This document shows positions 44,759-52,859 of a DNA stretch of 64,000 bases, piece by piece. The DNA lies in assembly GCA_040905025.1 (NCBI GenBank), contig JBBDSJ010000122.1:1-64000 (forward strand), in the 5' to 3' direction. The notes beneath the pieces are model-generated. The model did not search any database, was not told the origin of the DNA, and saw only the letters and a program-made list of their open reading frames with translations. Position 1 is the stretch's first letter. Every line of letters starts with the position of its first letter. The position numbers and the translations under genes were made by a program. Source of the DNA: JBBDSJ01 sp040905025 (lineage in GTDB: Bacteria > Pseudomonadota > Gammaproteobacteria > Methylohalomonadales > Methylohalomonadaceae).

Positions 44759-46248
44759 GAAGTTGTCTGCAAACATGTTTGCACGACATCCTGATCACTG
44801 AAGGGCAAACGTTGACCGGCGATCTCCTGATACTGTTCATGACCCTTACCGGCAATCAATACAATGTCATCTGTTGTTGCCGCATCAATAGCCTGTTGAA
44901 TCGCTGACTTGCGATCCAGTATCTGGCTGGTATTTTGTTGCACCTCTATACCGCACAGAATGTCGGCAATGATTTGTTCCGGCGCTTCATGCCGCGGGTT
45001 ATCACTGGTCAGAATAATCTTGTCTGCATACGCCCCGGCGGCCGCGCCCATTAACGGCCGTTTGCCCTTGTCCCGATCACCGCCACAACCAAACACACAC
45101 CAGAGCCGGCCATGGCATTGCGATTTGAGTGCTTGCAATGTCTGCACCAGGGCATCAGGTGTATGCGCATAATCCACCACTACCAGTGGGCTGTTGGCAT
45201 GACCAAAGCGCTGCATACGCCCGGTCGGTGCGCGCAATTGTTCGAGACTGGTGCAGATATCTGTAAAGGCAAGTCCGTGCAAACCCAGTGCAGCCGTTGT
45301 CGCCAGCACATTCGAAATATTGAAACGTCCGGCCAGTGGCACCTTGAGATCACTGTTGCCCCAGGGTGTATGCAGCCGCAGTGTCATGCCAGCGCGTGAC
45401 TCTGCCAACAGCTCACCGCGTATGTCAGCATCGGCCTGCAGAGCGTAAGTAATAACCTTGACGCGGCCACGCAATTCAGCCGCCCAGGCACGACCATAGT
45501 CATCGTCGACATTCAACACGGCATGCTGTAGGTCCGGTTGTACAAACAAGCGCCGTTTGGCAGCAGCGTAGTCGGCCATGTCAGCATGGTAATCAAGATG
45601 ATCGCGACTGATATTGGTCAGCACCGCCGTATTGAACTGCACGGCATTGACCCGGCCTTGTACCAATGCATGGGATGACACTTCCAATGCGGCATAACGC
45701 TGACCCGAGGCCGCCAGATCCGCCAGCATGGCCTGCAACGTTACGGGATCCGGTGTAGTCGTCAGCGCTGGTTGTAACCGGCCATAAACACCATAGCCCA
45801 GAGTGCCGAACAGACCGCAGCCATGCTGATGTTCAGTCAACGCTTGCGCGATGTAATGACTTACGCTGGTTTTACCGTTGGTGCCGGTAATACCAATCAA
45901 CTCCAGTGCCCGGTCCGGATGGCCATAAAAACGTGCCGCGATCAGACTGAGCTGTTGCGCAAGTCCGGGCACAACCACGACCGGCACGGCCAAATGTGCC
46001 TGTTGCAACAAGGTTGGCAGGGCATCCTCAACCACCACGGCGATCGCACCGGCCTTGATGGCGGCCGGAATAAATGCGCGGCCGTCATGTTGCGCACCGC
46101 GACAGGCCAGGAACACATCCCCGGGCTGCACCCGGCGGCTGTCGAGCGCGAGACCACTGACCGCCCGCGCGGGTACGTTAGCGTCAGCAAGATCAGCCAG
46201 CAACAATGTCAGGTTCATGCCGTCTTGTGTTTTCTGCGCGGCCATCAT
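44755..46248 (-). CDS. murE: UDP-MurNAc-L-Ala-D-Glu:meso-diaminopimelate ligase
   Basis: The 497-residue Mur ligase adds the third stem residue. ATP loop GTNGKTSVSHYI, SSHALVQGRV and FGCGGDRDKGKR are present, and the motif DNPRHE indicates meso-diaminopimelate rather than lysine, as expected for a Gram-negative wall. GKGHEQYQ closes the C-terminal domain. It overlaps ftsI upstream and murF downstream by ATGA. Confidence 0.97.
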   Translation of the reverse strand: MMAAQKTQDGMNLTLLLADLADANVPARAVSGLALDSRRVQPGDVFLACRGAQHDGRAFIPAAIKAGAIAVVVEDALPTLLQQAHLAVPVVVVPGLAQQLSLIAARFYGHPDRALELIGITGTNGKTSVSHYIAQALTEHQHGCGLFGTLGYGVYGRLQPALTTTPDPVTLQAMLADLAASGQRYAALEVSSHALVQGRVNAVQFNTAVLTNISRDHLDYHADMADYAAAKRRLFVQPDLQHAVLNVDDDYGRAWAAELRGRVKVITYALQADADIRGELLAESRAGMTLRLHTPWGNSDLKVPLAGRFNISNVLATTAALGLHGLAFTDICTSLEQLRAPTGRMQRFGHANSPLVVVDYAHTPDALVQTLQALKSQCHGRLWCVFGCGGDRDKGKRPLMGAAAGAYADKIILTSDNPRHEAPEQIIADILCGIEVQQNTSQILDRKSAIQQAIDAATTDDIVLIAGKGHEQYQEIAGQRLPFSDQDVVQTCLQTTS

Positions 46249-48014
46249 TGCACGCGCTCCGTTGTTTCATGCTTGTCCGGATGCTGGGCGAGGATGCGGC
46301 TATGGCGTTTCAATGTTGGCAGATCATCCGGCGGCAGATTCAGCAACCGTAATGCATCAGCCATGACCTTGCCGAACACCGGTGCGGCCACCTGACCGCC
46401 GTAATACACACCGGTCTGCGGTTCATCAATCACGACCACCAATGCCAGCCGCGGATCACTGACCGGCGCAACCCCGGCAAACATTGACATATAACGATCC
46501 GGCGCATAACCGCCGACCGCAATTTTATGTACCGTGCCGGTCTTGCCGGCAACACGATAACCTTTCACTTGCGCGCGGGTGCCTGTGCCGCCGGTAAGCG
46601 TCGCATGTTCAAGCATTTCGAGTACTTGCCGGGCGACAGCCGGGTCAATCACCTGCTGGCCGGAAACCGGCTCTGCCTGATCTGCAGTTTCCTTGCGTAA
46701 CAACGAAACCGGCCGTGCAATACCACCGGCAGCCAGCGTTGCGTAAGCTTGCGCCAATTGCAAAGGTGTAATCGATAACCCGTAACCGAACGCAGCCGTG
46801 ACCAGTTCGACGTCCGACCAGCCCGCCGGTGCCGCCAGCCGGCCGCCGGCCTCGCCCGGAAAACCGGTACCGGTAATGCGGCCCAGGCCCAGACGATCAA
46901 ACATGTTCCAGATGATTTCCGGCTGCAGCGTCAATGCAATCTTGCTGATACCGACATTACTGGATTTAACCAGAATGCCGGTCAGATTCAGTTCGCCATA
47001 ATTATTGATATCGCGAATAGTGTGGTCAGCCACCTTGATAAAGCCCGGTGCTGTATTGATAACCTGATCACTGACAAACTGGCCGGATTCAAGCGCCGCT
47101 GCAATCGTAAACGGCTTTAATGTTGAGCCGGGTTCCAGCAAATCGGTCAACGCACGATTGCGCAAGGCTTCGTTTTTAAGACCGGCACGATTATTCGGGT
47201 TGTAGGATGGCTGATTGGCAAGCGCCAGTACTTCACCAGTAGTCACATCCAGTAACACGATAGAACCGGAGTGCGCGTTATTGCGGACAATGGCCGACTT
47301 GAGTTCGAGATAGGCCAGATATTGAATGCGCCGGTCAATACTCAGTACCAGATCGCGGCCGGGTTTCGATGAACGAATACTCTCAACATTTTCCACTGTA
47401 CGACCGAGTCGATCCTTCAATACACGCTTGGCGCCCGGCGTACCCTGCAACCAGTCGTTATAAGCCAGTTCAAGACCTTCCTGACCGCGATCATCAATAT
47501 TGTTGAAACCGATCAAGTGTGCAGTCACTTCACCGCTTGGATAATAACGCCGGTACTCCGGTTGCGTATAAATGCCCGGCAGTTCCAGTGCCCGCACCTG
47601 CTCAACCAGTTCAGGATCCGCATGACGTTTCAGGTAAACAAATTCGCGGTTGCGTCGCTCCTGCAACAAACGTTGTAATTCAGGTTTGCTGTAACCAAGC
47701 AATTGGGCCAGCTCATCGAGTTGCGGCGCACCGATTAATTGCCGTGGCGTTGTCCAGATAGATTCCACCGCCGTGCTGATCGCCAGCGGTTCGCCATAGC
47801 GATCAGTAATCATGCCGCGATGTGCGGGAATATCAACTACCCGCAATGCCCGTGCATCACCGTGCTGACGCAGAAAATCCTTGTGCTTGATTTGCAAGTC
47901 GGCCGTGCGCCAACCCAGCACGGCTACCACGCCGGTAAACACCAGCAACACCAGCCAGCGGCGCATTGGATAGTCGCGGCTCTGCGCTTGTTGTTGGCCC
48001 GGGCGTTCGTTCAT
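46245..48014 (-). CDS. ftsI: Septal transpeptidase FtsI (PBP3)
   Basis: The 589-residue class B penicillin-binding protein cross-links septal peptidoglycan. It has one N-terminal membrane helix (about 20-38), a pedestal domain (RGMITDRYGEPLA), and the transpeptidase domain with the active serine in EPGSTLKPFT, SSN in KSSNVGIS and the KTGT box. It overlaps ftsL and murE by four bases on either side. It pairs with FtsW. Confidence 0.97.
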   Translation of the reverse strand: MNERPGQQQAQSRDYPMRRWLVLLVFTGVVAVLGWRTADLQIKHKDFLRQHGDARALRVVDIPAHRGMITDRYGEPLAISTAVESIWTTPRQLIGAPQLDELAQLLGYSKPELQRLLQERRNREFVYLKRHADPELVEQVRALELPGIYTQPEYRRYYPSGEVTAHLIGFNNIDDRGQEGLELAYNDWLQGTPGAKRVLKDRLGRTVENVESIRSSKPGRDLVLSIDRRIQYLAYLELKSAIVRNNAHSGSIVLLDVTTGEVLALANQPSYNPNNRAGLKNEALRNRALTDLLEPGSTLKPFTIAAALESGQFVSDQVINTAPGFIKVADHTIRDINNYGELNLTGILVKSSNVGISKIALTLQPEIIWNMFDRLGLGRITGTGFPGEAGGRLAAPAGWSDVELVTAAFGYGLSITPLQLAQAYATLAAGGIARPVSLLRKETADQAEPVSGQQVIDPAVARQVLEMLEHATLTGGTGTRAQVKGYRVAGKTGTVHKIAVGGYAPDRYMSMFAGVAPVSDPRLALVVVIDEPQTGVYYGGQVAAPVFGKVMADALRLLNLPPDDLPTLKRHSRILAQHPDKHETTERVQ

Positions 48015-48274
48015 TGCGGCACCAGCACCAGTTGTTCCGGCGTGGGTGTGCGCATTTCCAGTTCATTACGCACGACGCCTTCAACCCGGCTTGCCATCGC
48101 CCAGGTACTTTGTTCCAGTTGCAGGCGGCCCCATTCCTCATTCAGCTGATCACGGGTTTGCTCCAGCGTCTGGATTTCAATAAATGTATGCCGGGCATCA
48201 TGCCGGGCGACGACCACCGCTATCGCCGACACGGAAACTGCGATGAGTAACAAACCGGGAAAGATCAGCTTCAT
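48011..48274 (-). CDS. ftsL: Cell division protein FtsL
   Basis: This 87-residue bitopic protein has a membrane helix (residues about 3-24) and a periplasmic leucine-zipper-like coiled coil (IQTLEQTRDQLNEEWGRLQLEQ region). It forms a complex with FtsB and FtsQ that activates FtsWI. Identification rests on size, topology and its place between rsmH and ftsI, overlapping both by ATGA. Confidence 0.93.
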   Translation of the reverse strand: MKLIFPGLLLIAVSVSAIAVVVARHDARHTFIEIQTLEQTRDQLNEEWGRLQLEQSTWAMASRVEGVVRNELEMRTPTPEQLVLVPQ

Positions 48275-49209
48275 GCCGCAAGCCGCTCGGCTACCCGCAG
48301 CACGGCACTGCGCGCGCGCGGATTGTGACTGACCTCGACCGTGCTGGCACGTTGCGCCCCGCCGACCAGTTTCAGTGTCGGCTGCAGGGCACTGGCCGGG
48401 ACCGGCAAATCCGGTGGAAACGGATCGCCACGGCTTTGCTCGCGCAGAAAACGTTTGACGATCCGATCTTCCAGTGAATGAAAACTGATCACGACCAGAC
48501 GGCCAGCCGGTGCCAGCACGGCCAATGCCTGCGGCAACACAGCCTCGAGTTCCTGCAATTCCTGATTGATGTAAATCCGAATGGCCTGGAACGTTTTTGT
48601 GGCCGGATGCCGGCCGGGTTCACGCGCCGGTGCAACTTCGGCAATCAAGGCCGCCAGTTCAGCAGTGGTATGCAGCGGTCGTGCTGCCAGTAGCGCACGC
48701 ACAATGCGGCGTGCCTGCGGCTCTTCGCCGTAGCGTTTGAGGATATGCACAATGTCGCCCGGCTCGGCATTATTTAACCAGTCCGCAGCAGATACACCGC
48801 TGGTTGGATCCATGCGCATATCAAGCGGACCATCATGCTGGAAGCTGAAGCCACGCGCAGGGTCGTCGAACTGTGGTGATGACACACCCAGATCAAGTAA
48901 CACACCATTGACTTTACCCTGCATGCCCACTGTTTCAACTTGCGCCTGCAAATGACTGAAGGAACCCTGTACGACCTGAATTCTGTTGTCGTCAGCAAAC
49001 TGCTGTGCGGCCCAGGCAACGGCTGCCGGATCGCGATCCAGTGCCAGTACCTGGCCTGCGTCGCCCAGTTGCGCGAGGATTGCCGCGCTGTGACCACCAC
49101 GGCCAAATGTCGCATCGACATAAAAGCCGGCGGCACGAACGCTCAAACCGGCGAGCACCTCGTCCAGCATGACCGGCGTATGCGGTGCTTTTACGGCCGC
49201 GGCATTCAC
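48271..49209 (-). CDS. rsmH: 16S rRNA m4C1402 methyltransferase RsmH (MraW)
   Basis: The 312-residue SAM enzyme N4-methylates C1402 of 16S rRNA, the same base whose ribose is methylated by RsmI (encoded at 50462-51313). It shows HTPVMLDEVL, DATFGRGGHS, LDLGVSSPQFDDPARGFS and FHSLEDRIVKRF. The GTG at 49209 gives the usual length; a start at 49302 would overlap mraZ by 59 bases, and a TTG at 49233 is a further option. Its stop overlaps ftsL. Confidence 0.93.
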   Translation of the reverse strand: MNAAAVKAPHTPVMLDEVLAGLSVRAAGFYVDATFGRGGHSAAILAQLGDAGQVLALDRDPAAVAWAAQQFADDNRIQVVQGSFSHLQAQVETVGMQGKVNGVLLDLGVSSPQFDDPARGFSFQHDGPLDMRMDPTSGVSAADWLNNAEPGDIVHILKRYGEEPQARRIVRALLAARPLHTTAELAALIAEVAPAREPGRHPATKTFQAIRIYINQELQELEAVLPQALAVLAPAGRLVVISFHSLEDRIVKRFLREQSRGDPFPPDLPVPASALQPTLKLVGGAQRASTVEVSHNPRARSAVLRVAERLAA

Positions 49210-49243
49210 GCTGTCAGGATCACCGCTTGTCAAAGCCCGCTTG

Positions 49244-49702
49244 TCATAGCGATAACGACCGCAGCGCTTCGGGTGTCTCGCCCGTATCGCTGCCAATCGC
49301 ATTCAGCCATTGTTCCCGCTGTGCGTTCCAGACCGCCGCATCCCAGAGTTCGAACTTGTTGCCCTGACCAAGCAGAATGATGTCCTTGCCCAGCCCGGCA
49401 TAACTGCGTAATTCCTGCGGGATCAGAATGCGGCCCTGGGCGTCGAGTTGGCAGTCACTCGCGTAACCGCGCATCATCTGCTTGGTACGCCGGCTCTGGG
49501 TATCAAAATCAGAAAGACTTGCCAGCTTTGCTTCAATAAGTTCCCATTCCGGCAACGGATACAACCACAGGGATTGATCCAGCGGGCTGAGCGTCAACAC
49601 CAGATGGCCGTCGGCCAGCACCGACAATCGCTCGCGAAAGCGACTCGGCACGGCGACACGCCCTTTGCTGTCGATACTGATTGAACTCAAGCCCCGAAAC
49701 AC
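49244..49702 (-). CDS. mraZ: Transcriptional regulator MraZ
   Basis: The 152-residue protein has two AbrB-like SpoVT half-domains, each with the DSKGRVAVPSRFR / DAQGRILIPQELR motif. It forms a ring that binds direct repeats upstream of its own gene and tunes the dcw cluster. The start is a GTG at 49702 with a strong AGGAGAGGG ribosome binding site. Three 10-base-spaced GTGGG boxes and a consensus promoter lie upstream. Confidence 0.96.
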   Translation of the reverse strand: MFRGLSSISIDSKGRVAVPSRFRERLSVLADGHLVLTLSPLDQSLWLYPLPEWELIEAKLASLSDFDTQSRRTKQMMRGYASDCQLDAQGRILIPQELRSYAGLGKDIILLGQGNKFELWDAAVWNAQREQWLNAIGSDTGETPEALRSLSL

Positions 49703-49723
49703 ATCCCTCTCCTGTCATAACCG

Positions 49724-49753
49724 GCAAAACCACAATTTCCCACGTTTCCCCAC
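49724..49753 (-). promoter_or_regulatory. MraZ-binding direct repeats
   Basis: On the minus strand the repeats are GTGGGGAAAC, GTGGGAAATT and GTGGTTTTGC, in exact 10-base register, with a weaker GTTGG box before them. Ten-base-spaced TGGGA-type boxes are the known MraZ target. They overlap the predicted transcription start, fitting autorepression. Confidence 0.82.
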
Positions 49754-49760
49754 CCAACAA

Positions 49761-49790
49761 ACTATAGGAACTGAGCAGGTCAAGTGTCAA
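49761..49790 (-). promoter_or_regulatory. Sigma-70 promoter of the dcw cluster
   Basis: TTGACA (-35) and TATAGT (-10) separated by 18 bases on the minus strand, with the start of transcription near 49754 inside the MraZ repeats. The rest of the gap to rnpB (49791-50060) shows only weak inverted repeats and nothing else I can support. Confidence 0.8.
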
Positions 49791-50060
49791 GCAGACTTTT
49801 GCTTTTCGCGATGGAAATCTCGCTTTTTTTACAATCACTTAGCGGCAAAACTGTAAGCGGGAACAGCACTCGGAAGGAAGGTTTTAAAGGAACTTTATCT
49901 ATATCATGACTTTGACATCTGCACTTAAAGCAAAGTCTTAGAAGTAGGCCTGAATTCAAATATTTAGTGGGAATATTTTGAAAAGCATGCGGGCTTTGCC
50001 CCGATCGAAGACAAATTATTGCGAATACAGGTATTTCACAACGAATCGGGAAGAAAAAAC

Positions 50061-50417
50061 GGGAAGTCAGCCGGTAAGCCGGGTTCTGTCGGGGGCAATC
50101 ATTCCTCTGGGATGCATGTCGCCATGCACCTCTAGCGACCTACCCGGGGACAGCGCGGGCCACGCCTCGCACCGAAGTGCTGGTCCCCCTATTTGGTCTT
50201 GCTCCGGGTGGGGTTTACCCTGCCACGCCGATTACCCGGCGCGCGGTGCGCTCTTACCGCACCATTTCACCCTTACCGATCCGAAAACCGGCGGTATATT
50301 TTCTGTGGCACTGGCCGTCGGCTCACGCCGCCCAGACGTTATCTGGCACCCTGCCCTGCGGAGCCCGGACTTTCCTCCCGCCAGTAAACTGACGCGCGAT
50401 TGCCAGGCTGACTTCCC
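50061..50417 (-). ncRNA. rnpB: RNase P RNA (class A)
   Basis: Read on the minus strand, the ends pair as P1 (GGGAAGTCAGCC-type arms, 50406-50417 with 50061-50072), and the universal core is present: GAGGAAAGTCCGGGC near the 5' end, GGTAAGGGTGAAA, AGGGTAAACCCC, and ACAGAACCCGGCTTA near the 3' end. About 357 nucleotides is normal for bacterial type A. The RNA cuts tRNA 5' leaders with RnpA. A TTTTTT tract follows P1 and may serve as terminator. It sits between rsmI and mraZ, as in Pseudomonas. Confidence 0.96.
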
Positions 50418-50461
50418 GCGCGCACAGTGTCGCGAAAAGCAGCCAGCGCAACAAGCGTTAT

Positions 50462-51313
50462 TCAGTCTGCGGACGTTTCGCGCTGAATCTCCACTGCCAG
50501 TGGATACAGGCTATTGCGCGGCTGGCCGGTCAACTCCTGTGCAATCGCGGTCGCTGTTTTCACCGGTAAATGCTGCAATAACAACCGCAATAGCGGCGTT
50601 GGATCATCTGCCGGGCGGCTAGCGGTATTGCCCGCGACCACCAGCACAAATTCACCCTGCAGGCGCCTGGCATCGGCCAGCAGCCAGGCGCGAATATCGG
50701 TAAACGTGCCACGTTGTATCTGTTCAAACTGTTTGGTCAGTTCTTTCGCCAGTGTCACCGGACGCTGAGTGCCAAATATCGTCGCCATATCATCGAGGCA
50801 TTCCAGTAAACGATGCGGGCTTTCATAGAACACCAGCGTGCGCGGCTCAATAGCCAGTTCGGCCAACCGTTTTTGCCGGGCCCCGGCTTTGGCCGGCAGG
50901 TAACCTTCAAACACAAACCGATCGGTAGGTTGACCTGCCACTGACAGCGCGGTGATCACGGCACTCGGTCCCGGGATCGGTACCAGCGTAATACCGGCGG
51001 CCAGTGCGGCATTGACCAGACGATAACCCGGGTCACTAATCAAGGGTGTGCCAGCATCAGATATCAGTGCGAATTGCTCACCACGTTGCAGGCGTTGAAT
51101 CAATGCCGCCGTGCGTGCATCTTCGTTATGCTCATGCAAGGCCAGCAATGGCGTCTGAATGCCAAAATGACTCAGCAGCTTGCTGCTGTGGCGGGTGTCC
51201 TCGGCCAGAATCAAATCAACTCCGGCGAGCACCTGACGGGCACGCTCACTGGTATCGGCCAGATTGCCGATTGGTGTCGCGACAATATGCAGAATACCTG
51301 GTTGCGCTGCCAT
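50462..51313 (-). CDS. rsmI: 16S rRNA 2'-O-ribose C1402 methyltransferase RsmI
   Basis: The 283-residue tetrapyrrole-methylase-fold enzyme has IVATPIGNLADTSERA at the start, LILAEDTRHSSKLL, ISDAGTPLISDPGYRL and VPIPGPSAVITALSVAG for SAM binding. It methylates the ribose of C1402 in 16S rRNA, complementing RsmH of the nearby dcw cluster. It lies 44 bases upstream of rnpB and directly downstream of the mechanosensitive channel gene. Confidence 0.96.
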   Translation of the reverse strand: MAAQPGILHIVATPIGNLADTSERARQVLAGVDLILAEDTRHSSKLLSHFGIQTPLLALHEHNEDARTAALIQRLQRGEQFALISDAGTPLISDPGYRLVNAALAAGITLVPIPGPSAVITALSVAGQPTDRFVFEGYLPAKAGARQKRLAELAIEPRTLVFYESPHRLLECLDDMATIFGTQRPVTLAKELTKQFEQIQRGTFTDIRAWLLADARRLQGEFVLVVAGNTASRPADDPTPLLRLLLQHLPVKTATAIAQELTGQPRNSLYPLAVEIQRETSAD

Positions 51314-51317
51314 CAGT

Positions 51318-52628
51318 CTAATGGCCGGAAGCAGGATTCAGTATTTTTACTTCACGCTGCGGGAACGGAATTTCGATATTGTGTTCCTTGAAGGCCTGCC
51401 AGATCATCATCAGCAGATCCGCACCGACACGATTGGGCCCATCGTCGATACCTTCCATCCAGAACTCCACCAGAATATCGACACCGGAATCGCCAAAGCC
51501 GGCGATTTCAGCATCGGCAAGCTCTTCGATCGGCGTGTCCGGCTCATTGATGACTTGCGGATGCGAACGCACGACTTGCTTGACGATATCCAGCATCTTC
51601 GGGAGATCAGTACTGTAGGCTACCTGGAACTCCAGTGCATAGCGCTGTTTTTTGTTTTTATGCGTCCAGTTGATAAAGCGTGTAGTAATCAACTGTTCAT
51701 TCGGCACCATGACATCCTTGCCGTCAAAGGTTTCGAGCAAGGTCGAACGCATATTCATTTCACGGATAACACCGGCATGACCATCTTCCAGTTCGATGTA
51801 GTCACCGACTTTCACGGATCGATCCAGCAGAATGATGATACCGGAAATAAAGTTGGATGCGATTGCCTGCAAGCCGAAGCCCAGCCCGACACCGAGCGCA
51901 CCGCCGAATACCGCCAGTGCCGTCATATTTATGCCCATAATCTGCAACAGCAGGATAAACACCACCACAATCAGGGCAACTTCAAACAGCTTGGCAAAGA
52001 CCTCGCGTGTGCCTATATCGATCGTTTCCTGCTTGCGAATCATCTGTTGGCCAGCGGTGTTGGAAATACGGCCCAGCCAGAACAGAATCGAACCAAACAC
52101 CAGCACACGTGCCAGCCCGTATGCCGTTATACGAATATTGCCAATCTCTATACCCATGCTTTCGAGATAGCCGGTAATGTACGGCAACCAGCCAAAAATA
52201 TGCAGGATCGCGATCGGGATCAGAATCCACTTGAATATGATCCTGATGAAAGGACTGCCGACATAACGGCTAATGATCGAATAAAACAGAAATACCAGCG
52301 CCAGACTTTGACAAATCCGTACCAGCCAGCTCTGCTGCACGGTCAAACTGCTTATTTCAACGGCGATACCCAGAGCAAGGATAGTAAACAGCGGAAATAA
52401 CATATCGCCGATTTGATATATGCCTTTTTTGAGTGGCAGCCACGGACCTGCATCAGGAATCTGGCGCAACAGCGGCGAGTATTTTTTCAGTATGCTGGCC
52501 AACGAGTAGGCGAGGATTATTGCCAGCAGGACAAGCCCGCATTGTGCATAAAATTCAGGGCTGCCGACCCAGTCGAGTGAGGCGGCAAGATACTGGCTGA
52601 GCTGTGATTTCAACGCGGCAATATCCAC
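51318..52628 (-). CDS. MscS-family mechanosensitive ion channel
   Basis: The 436-residue protein has about five to six membrane helices (25-260) and an MscS domain: the pore helix is AVFGGALGVGLGFGLQAIASNFISG-like (written here in part as ALGVGLGFGLQ), followed by DRSVKVGDYIELEDGHAGVIREMNMRST-type beta domain (part: VGDYIELEDG). It would release solutes on osmotic downshock. A GTG at 52628 with GGAGA eight bases upstream is chosen over 52772, whose extra residues look unlike a channel N-terminus. It lies five bases before rsmI and splits the usual rsmI / lpoA divergent pair. Confidence 0.87.
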   Translation of the reverse strand: MDIAALKSQLSQYLAASLDWVGSPEFYAQCGLVLLAIILAYSLASILKKYSPLLRQIPDAGPWLPLKKGIYQIGDMLFPLFTILALGIAVEISSLTVQQSWLVRICQSLALVFLFYSIISRYVGSPFIRIIFKWILIPIAILHIFGWLPYITGYLESMGIEIGNIRITAYGLARVLVFGSILFWLGRISNTAGQQMIRKQETIDIGTREVFAKLFEVALIVVVFILLLQIMGINMTALAVFGGALGVGLGFGLQAIASNFISGIIILLDRSVKVGDYIELEDGHAGVIREMNMRSTLLETFDGKDVMVPNEQLITTRFINWTHKNKKQRYALEFQVAYSTDLPKMLDIVKQVVRSHPQVINEPDTPIEELADAEIAGFGDSGVDILVEFWMEGIDDGPNRVGADLLMMIWQAFKEHNIEIPFPQREVKILNPASGH

Positions 52629-52859
52629 AATATTCAGTCTCCATAAAAAGCAGGTATGGCCAGATATACACCAGACAACACCGTCCGGACAAGCGCACCG
52701 GAACAATGGCCATGCTGCAGATTCAAAATAATCATCTTCATTGAGCCAGGTAAAAAAATCTGGCCAGATCATGAACGGGCTTCTGCAGAATTCGCGGCCA
52801 CCGGCACATTTTTAGCAGAGTATTGACCACAGACAAAACCAAGCTGGTAACATAGCATC

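Noticed and set aside
49210..49302. A longer start for rsmH
   Set aside because: It overlaps mraZ by 59 bases and makes the protein longer than usual, while the GTG at 49209 gives the normal length.
49908..49937. GACTTTG/CAAAGTC inverted repeat between mraZ and rnpB as a terminator
   Set aside because: Only a seven-base stem with a 16-base loop and no U-run; rnpB already has a U tract next to its P1 helix.
50418..50461. Promoter for rnpB between rsmI and rnpB
   Set aside because: The best hexamer pair (TTGTTG / GACACT, 17 bases apart) matches only three of six bases each, too weak to annotate.
49978..50622. A 214-codon plus-strand frame crossing rnpB and the rsmI end
   Set aside because: It lies over the conserved RNase P RNA on the opposite strand and has no protein-family features.
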